Of a DNA stretch of 35,955 bases, positions 31,489 to 35,955 are shown in pieces; position 1 is the stretch's first letter; every line of letters starts with the position of its first letter. A program made the position numbers and the translations under genes. The notes under the pieces were generated by a model. It ran no database searches. It was not told the origin of the DNA and worked only from the letters and a program-made list of their open reading frames with translations. The stretch is taken from NCBI GenBank assembly GCA_017454745.1, contig JAFTCL010000059.1, positions 1-35,955 of the forward strand. The letters are read 5' to 3'. This DNA is from Kiritimatiellia bacterium. GTDB taxonomy: Bacteria > Verrucomicrobiota > Kiritimatiellia > RFP12 > UBA1067.

Positions 31489-33843
31489 TTAGTCCGCTTT
31501 GGGGGCGGATTCGATAAGGTTTGCCATTACGTCGCGCCAACCTAACACCGCATTGGGGTCGTCGGTGTACAGGGTCATGCTTTGCAACACGTTTCTGGAC
31601 ACTTGCAGGGCGGCGGCGGCTTTTCCGGACCATTCGGGATTGCGGTTCCCGGCTTTTTTCAGACGCGCTTCCAGCACCTTGGCGTAGGCGTAATCCTCCA
31701 AGCCGTCGCGGAAATTTTGCAGGCGCTGCGTGGATAACGGAATGCCGTCCGGGCCTACGCACGTCCATGCGCCGTCGCCGTGATAGGTTGTCCAGCTGCG
31801 GGGATTCCAATCGGTGAACGGTCCGGAGGAGATGCTCTTCGCGGAATTCCAAATGGAGATTTGATAGTAGAGGAATCCGTCCGGACGCATTCTGGTGGTC
31901 ATGGCGCCCATCAGGATACGGGCCTCGATCGGCTGGCACTCGATGAACATGTTGGCGTGCGGGGCGTGCGGCCCGCAGCAGATGTACCACCACACTTGGT
32001 GTCCTTTGGCGCGGGAGGCGGAGGCCTTTTCGATGTCGAATTTCGGGGTGAGCGGGGTGAACCAGTCCATGCAGTCGAGTTCGGTGCCGACGCCGAACTC
32101 ATGGTCGTAGGCGGTGGTGGAAATCGGCACTCCGGGCAGTTCTTTTTTAAGGATTTCCACGCACCGGCGGATGTTGGGGAAGAACTCTTTGTTGATTTCG
32201 TCGCACCCATAAACGTAGGCGTGATCAAGCAACCCGTACTCTTTGGCCTGGGCGTACATCTTTTTCAGCGAGGCAAGGGTGGTGTCGCGCCATTTCTGCT
32301 CGGCGCCCTCCGAATTGTCGAAGTAGTGCCAATAGCCGAGGTTGAATTTTCCCAGCCGGCCTTGTTCCTTAAGCCGCTTCAGCACCTCAAAATGTATGGT
32401 TCCGCGATGGTAAAGCGAGTCCATGGTGATGTAATGGTCGGCCAGAAAATCCCCCCACTCCTTTTCGTGTTTCTTCCAGGCGTTGATTGGCGAATCGGGA
32501 TCGTCGCGGATCGCCTTTGCGGTCGCCTGCCATTCCGCGTCGTTGGCTTCGCCGTGGTGGATGTTCGGGGCGAAGGTGATCGCCATCGGCAGCGGCGACT
32601 CTTTCCCGATCGCGAAATCGTTGACGCGGAGCGTGAGCAGCACGATTACCGGTTCGGCGTTGTCGGCGCTCACGGTGATTTTGCCTTGGTAAACGCCGGC
32701 GGCCTGGTGTTCCGGACATTTGGCCTGAAGCCAGAAACTCTGTACATCGCGCCCGGCGATATCGGTTTGATGCATAAAGCTGAGAATCGGATCCGGCCAC
32801 CAGCCCGGCTCCGGACACTTTAACTTCCGGACGAATCCCGGTGCTTCGTTGGTAGCGGTGTTGTAACCGACTTTGTAGGGCGGATGCCTGGCCGTTTTAA
32901 CGTAACCCATGACATCGCAACTCCAATTCGCGGCGCCAAAGATTTCGTTGCCGTTTTCGCGCTTAAGGTCGCCCACGGCCACTCTGACGTTTTTCAGGCT
33001 ATGGTCAACCGGGCTGACCAGAATCTGGATCCCCTCCGATTCGTTTCGCGCCAAACGGAGGTTAACCCAATGCGCTCCTTGGGCGGAGAACTCGCCGCGC
33101 GGCAGAATGTGCGTCATGGTGGATGCCTGCCCGACCAGCATATCAGCGTTTGCGGAGCCTGCCCGGTTGCACTGTTCCCGGAACCGCCAGTAAGCGTCGA
33201 GATGACGCATTTCCGCGCGGACTTCGGATTGTTCGGCCTCGCTGGCTGCCACCCGATCGCTCATCAGCGGAAGCAGGTCGCGGCCAACGCTGGGCGAGTC
33301 CGGCGCGGGTGGCGTTTCGCCTTTTTCCAACAGCGTTATGCGGTCAATAAAAAGCGTTTGGCTGAGCGGTTCGCTGGCAAAAAAATGCACTCTGGCGATT
33401 CGGTGGGGATTGGCGGTTTTGGGCCAGCCCTTCAACGGCACGATCCATTGGCGGTACCCGTGGGCGGGAAGCGTGGTGTTGCAGAGCAGCCCGTTTTGGA
33501 TTCGTCCCTCTTTTTCCGCCAAATAAACATGGAAACGGTCGCCCCCGTCGCCGAGGTTTACCAGGTCAACCGCCATCCGGTCGAACTTTGACCAGTCGCT
33601 GACGGGCGGGGTGATGGTAAAGGACGGCCATTGGTCCATGCCCTTTTTCCAAGATTTGCAACCGAAAAACAGCGAGTGTCCGCCGCTGGTGGCAAAGGCG
33701 TTGGTGACGCAGATGACCCGGTCGGATCCGTCTACTTTCGGCATTGCGGCCTGTTCCGCCGGATCTTCGAAATCGAAAATCGTGACCGCCCCGAACCCTG
33801 CGGCGGCCGTAAGACAACTTAAAAGAGCAATCGCTGAACGCAT
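31489..33843 (-). CDS. Secreted DUF4091 / GH123-like glycoside hydrolase candidate
   Basis: A 784-residue protein with a short signal peptide (MRSAIALLSCLTAAAGFGA). Residues about 20-180 form a jelly-roll-like carbohydrate-binding module (TIFDFEDPAEQA ... LFIDRITLLEKG). A beta-sandwich linker follows (about 240-430), and then a TIM-barrel of DUF4091/GH123 type (about 435-710). The pair YVYGCDEINKEFFP (Asp-Glu at about 547-548) fits the adjacent Asp/Glu used by GH123 beta-N-acetylgalactosaminidases in substrate-assisted catalysis. Activity on GalNAc-containing glycans, such as mucin, is therefore possible, although many DUF4091 proteins are not characterised. AAGGAGG lies 5 nt upstream of the ATG. 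The gene begins 36 nt after the end of rnpB and is followed 18 nt on by the receptor kinase gene. Confidence 0.87.
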   Translation of the reverse strand: MRSAIALLSCLTAAAGFGAVTIFDFEDPAEQAAMPKVDGSDRVICVTNAFATSGGHSLFFGCKSWKKGMDQWPSFTITPPVSDWSKFDRMAVDLVNLGDGGDRFHVYLAEKEGRIQNGLLCNTTLPAHGYRQWIVPLKGWPKTANPHRIARVHFFASEPLSQTLFIDRITLLEKGETPPAPDSPSVGRDLLPLMSDRVAASEAEQSEVRAEMRHLDAYWRFREQCNRAGSANADMLVGQASTMTHILPRGEFSAQGAHWVNLRLARNESEGIQILVSPVDHSLKNVRVAVGDLKRENGNEIFGAANWSCDVMGYVKTARHPPYKVGYNTATNEAPGFVRKLKCPEPGWWPDPILSFMHQTDIAGRDVQSFWLQAKCPEHQAAGVYQGKITVSADNAEPVIVLLTLRVNDFAIGKESPLPMAITFAPNIHHGEANDAEWQATAKAIRDDPDSPINAWKKHEKEWGDFLADHYITMDSLYHRGTIHFEVLKRLKEQGRLGKFNLGYWHYFDNSEGAEQKWRDTTLASLKKMYAQAKEYGLLDHAYVYGCDEINKEFFPNIRRCVEILKKELPGVPISTTAYDHEFGVGTELDCMDWFTPLTPKFDIEKASASRAKGHQVWWYICCGPHAPHANMFIECQPIEARILMGAMTTRMRPDGFLYYQISIWNSAKSISSGPFTDWNPRSWTTYHGDGAWTCVGPDGIPLSTQRLQNFRDGLEDYAYAKVLEARLKKAGNRNPEWSGKAAAALQVSRNVLQSMTLYTDDPNAVLGWRDVMANLIESAPKAD

Positions 33844-33879
33844 GGCATCCTCCTTCTCAATGGACTAAAAAAGGCGGAT

Positions 33880-34255
33880 GCGGCGAGGAGGCGAATAAGC
33901 CGGATTCTGTTCACCCGCCGAAAGCGAGCTCCGATCATTCATCTAACGCGATCTACCCGGAATGCTAGCGCGCCGTTTTGGCCGGCGCGACCGACGCGGG
34001 CCGCGTCTCGCAATCCCTATTTGATCTTGCTCCAGAGGGGGTTTACCCTGCGGCGGCGGTTTCCCATCCGTCCGGCGGTCTCTTACACCGCCTTTTCACC
34101 CTTACCCCTTGCGGGGCGGTTTGTTTTCTGTGGCACTTTCCGTGGGTTCCGATATGGCGAAACCCCTCCGGCCTTGACGGCCGGACCTCTTGCCCTGCGG
34201 AGTCCGGACTTTCCTCCCCCGCATCGCGGGAGCGACCGGTCACTCTCCCCGCCGC
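33880..34255 (-). ncRNA. rnpB: RNase P RNA, bacterial type A
   Basis: On the minus strand the 5' part reads GAGGAAAGTCCGGACTCC (complement near 34201-34218), the universal P4 5' strand; the middle has GGTAAACCCC, GGAGCAAGATCAAATAGGG; the 3' part is ACAGAATCCGGCTTATT (P4 3' strand and 3' end). The two ends pair as helix P1: GCGGCGGGGAG with CTCCTCGCCGC, 11 bp with one G-U, which sets the limits. The length of about 376 nt is normal. A T6 run follows P1 almost at once (CCTTTTTTAG) and may end the transcript. The RNA is the catalytic part of RNase P, which trims tRNA 5' ends. Confidence 0.96.
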
Positions 34256-34292
34256 GCCCACCAAAGGTCACGGCAAAATTTTCCCGAACCGG

Positions 34293-35015
34293 CTATTCGG
34301 CGTCGTAAAGAATGCGCCCGCACATCTCGCACTTCACGATTTCCCTGCCACGGCGCACCTGTTGACCGACGGACGCGGTCTGGCGCAGGTGGCAGCCGTC
34401 GCAAACGCATTCGCCGCGGTGCAGCTTCGCCACGACCGGCCAGCGTCCGCGGGATAGCAACAAGTTGTACTCGGCGACCATTCTGGCGTTGCGCGGGTCG
34501 CCGCGAAGCTCTTTTTCGTACTCGGCCCGCTCCGCCATGGCCTTTTCCAAATCCTGGTCGGCTTTTCTTTTGCGCTCTTCCAGCTCATTGACATACTCGT
34601 CAACCACCTTGCGCTCCTCTTCCAGTTTCGCGTCGGCCAGAGCGGCGTTGTGGCGCGGAACCACCACGTCGTCATCCGCGATCAGCAACTGGTGCTCAAA
34701 CTGCTCGATTTCAGTCTGGAGACCCATGATCTGGATGTTGAACGCCTTGAATTCGCTGTTGTCCTTGAGGGTGGCCTGGCTTTTTTTCAGGGCAAGGGTT
34801 TTGTCTTGGCGCTCCTTGATGGCCGCCTTAATCTCTTCTACCCGTCTTTGGGCGTTCGCCAAGGCGGCGTTGGCCTCGGCACAGACCGCCAGGGCAGCCT
34901 CCAGCCGAGCCTCCTCCTCTTTCTTCCGTTCGGGAATGTCTATTTGCTCCTGCCTCGATTTGCGGATACGTCCGTCAATCTCCTGCAACTTCAGCAACGG
35001 GTCAATCATGCTCAC
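34293..35015 (-). CDS. Coiled-coil protein with C4 zinc ribbon (zf-RING_7, CT398-like)
   Basis: A 240-residue protein: residues about 5-175 form a long helical hairpin (RIRKSRQEQIDIPERKKEEE, EEERKVVDEYVNELEERKRK), followed by a C-terminal zinc ribbon with CVCDGCHLR (about 200) and VKCEMCGRILY (about 228). This is the layout of the CT398-like family, widely conserved in bacteria and often found beside rnpB, as here. Its molecular role is not firmly known; binding to RNA or to large complexes is proposed. The start is GTG at 35015, because AAGGAG lies exactly 7 nt upstream; the ATG two codons later would be 13 nt away. rnpB follows 38 nt after its stop in the same direction. Confidence 0.9.
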   Translation of the reverse strand: MSMIDPLLKLQEIDGRIRKSRQEQIDIPERKKEEEARLEAALAVCAEANAALANAQRRVEEIKAAIKERQDKTLALKKSQATLKDNSEFKAFNIQIMGLQTEIEQFEHQLLIADDDVVVPRHNAALADAKLEEERKVVDEYVNELEERKRKADQDLEKAMAERAEYEKELRGDPRNARMVAEYNLLLSRGRWPVVAKLHRGECVCDGCHLRQTASVGQQVRRGREIVKCEMCGRILYDAE

Positions 35016-35331
35016 AATACCACTCCTTGCGAAAAACCTTTTTCGGTGAACAACTAATAAATAATGATACTCTTATTTCGGTCAAGAGTCAAACGCCTAT
35101 GTGCGGTTTGCGGCTTTTTTTTCAAATCCAGGGCATGTGCGACAATTAAATCCGCCAGCTCGCCGACCAGGAAAGGCATCTTTCATGGTTAAAGTTAAAC
35201 ACAATCCCCCCATCGTTGCCTGACCCAAAACACGAAAATCTTCCCAATTTAATTGTTATATGTAACCGTCTAATGGATGGATATGAGATCGGTTCGCGTC
35301 AAGATTGGTGGAAAAACACTACCAACTAGTA
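35016..35331. other. Intergenic stretch without visible features
   Basis: About 316 bp of AT-richer sequence between the divergent zinc-ribbon and methyltransferase genes. I see no credible coding frame or RNA. The promoter of the zinc-ribbon/rnpB unit must lie near 35040-35080. Confidence 0.5.
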
Positions 35332-35360
35332 TTGCAATCTGATGCAGTGTGGTATATACT
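35332..35360 (+). promoter_or_regulatory. Housekeeping-type promoter
   Basis: TTGCAA, 17 bp, TATACT: a five-of-six -10 and a four-of-six -35 at ideal spacing. Transcription would start near 35367, downstream of an in-frame ATG at 35342, so that ATG is unlikely to be used and the ATG at 35459 is favoured. Confidence 0.6.
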
Positions 35361-35458
35361 ATTATTATTCTCCTTCAAAAGGATTGTTAGCCAGATGGTA
35401 CCGTGCCGCCAACGGGTCTTTATGGTATGGTAAACACAAAAGAAGGCAAAAAGTGGTA

Positions 35459-35955
35459 ATGACTGATCTCTCCGCAGAGAAATCTATTGCTATGAGCTTT
35501 GATCGTGACGTTCGGGAATGGATCATTCCCGAAGAGGTGATGGCTATTCTTCTGAAAGACCGTACCACGGGCAAAAATATCATTTGGGCAACGGATGACT
35601 ACATAGGACGCGGCTATGGTTTCGGCGCTCCTGACGAGATACGTCTGGAACAAATCGTCAATCGCGAAGATCCCGTGATTCGTCCTCGCGTGGACAAGAA
35701 TGCTGAGGAACAACGGCAGCGCTCTGTCAAGCGCGCGGAAGTGTTCACGCCGTCATGGATATGCAACAAGCAGAACAACCTTGTGGATGCCGCCTGGTTC
35801 GGATGGAAGAAGCCCGATTCAAGTCCGTTCAACACGGAGTTGCCGATGGGAGGGCCGCCGTCCTCGGCGGCCGCAGACGCGACGGATATGTTCCTTCCGT
35901 GGAAAACATCGTTGCAGCGGGTTAAATTCCCCAAAGGCAAGACCTGGCAGGAATA
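35459..35955 (+). CDS. Probable restriction-modification DNA methyltransferase (N-terminal part, runs off the window)
   Basis: The first 165 residues of a protein that continues beyond the right edge. The segments EEVMAILLKDRTTGKNIIWA, TDDYIGRGYGFG, RAEVFTPSWICNKQNNLVDA and AWFG resemble the start of DNA methyltransferases of type II/IIG-like restriction-modification systems, where FTP...(I/V)C..qN leads into the SAM-binding motif. The catalytic NPPY-type motif would be further on, so the class cannot be fixed here. GAAGG lies 12 nt before the ATG, which is rather far. The upstream promoter excludes the longer frame from 35342. If correct, a restriction-modification system borders the island. 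Confidence 0.7.
   Translation, partial: MTDLSAEKSIAMSFDRDVREWIIPEEVMAILLKDRTTGKNIIWATDDYIGRGYGFGAPDEIRLEQIVNREDPVIRPRVDKNAEEQRQRSVKRAEVFTPSWICNKQNNLVDAAWFGWKKPDSSPFNTELPMGGPPSSAAADATDMFLPWKTSLQRVKFPKGKTWQE

Noticed and set aside
31780..32823. Plus-strand open frame of 347 codons opposite the GH123-like gene
   Set aside because: It covers the catalytic barrel of a clear gene on the other strand and has no motif or ribosome site.
33978..34457. Open frames across 33880-34310, such as a plus-strand frame of 159 codons
   Set aside because: The region is RNase P RNA on the minus strand, shown by its conserved P4 strands and matched P1 ends.

Overview
The window looks like a high-GC chromosome segment of a bacterium from the Planctomycetota-Verrucomicrobiota-Chlamydiota side of the tree, most likely a Kiritimatiellota or Lentisphaerota member. 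The evidence is a combination of families rather than one marker gene: a Tat-exported Gfo/Idh/MocA oxidoreductase next to a ThuA-HEAT-discoidin protein, a secreted parallel beta-helix protein, a secreted DUF4091/GH123-like protein, a membrane Ser/Thr kinase with BspA-type leucine-rich repeats coupled to an ECF-like sigma factor, and several DUF4143-type ATPases. A clear bacterial RNase P RNA lies on the minus strand. I saw no transposase, integrase, tRNA, rRNA or CRISPR array.

Layout. (A) 1-9710: tail of an unidentified gene, a large secreted beta-helix protein (minus), then a plus-strand run of ThuA-HEAT-F5/8C protein, Gfo/Idh/MocA oxidoreductase and a membrane-anchored YfcE-like phosphoesterase. 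(B) 13133-9723 (minus): a six-gene operon read from a textbook sigma-54 promoter: short coiled-coil protein, YkvA/DUF1232 membrane protein, zinc ribbon, LRAT-fold protein, acidic glycine-zipper protein, and last a sigma-54 activator that plausibly controls its own operon. (C) 13280-15147: a DUF4143-type ATPase gene between two ~150-bp direct repeats. (D) 15261-25911 (plus): an accessory island with a GTG-start hypothetical gene, a sulfatase-modifying-factor-like protein without the catalytic cysteines, Cys-rich small protein(s), a second LRAT-fold protein, a 1032-residue HerA/FtsK-type ATPase with a Ser/Gly/Thr/Asn-rich linker, a small membrane-active-looking protein, two TerB-like paralogues around a probable OB-fold protein, and a truncated zinc ribbon. 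(E) 25984-29008: two more DUF4143-type ATPases (minus), the first bracketed by 25-bp direct repeats. (F) 35015-29402 (minus): C4 zinc-ribbon coiled-coil protein, rnpB, GH123-like protein, Ser/Thr kinase and sigma factor, the last two with ATGA overlap. (G) from 35332: promoter and N-terminus of a probable restriction-modification methyltransferase running off the window.

How the parts may work together. Blocks B and D both carry an LRAT-fold protein of the same subfamily and a CPxCG zinc ribbon, so they look like two versions of one modular envelope-stress or defence system: one switched by sigma-54 and its dedicated activator, the other joined to a HerA-like motor and TerB-like proteins. Two promoters in block D share a 36-bp element, which suggests co-regulation of the sulfatase-factor-like gene and the Cys-rich/LRAT/HerA genes. 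With three DUF4143 ATPases and a restriction-modification gene nearby, this has the look of a defence/variable island. That role is inference; no gene here proves it.
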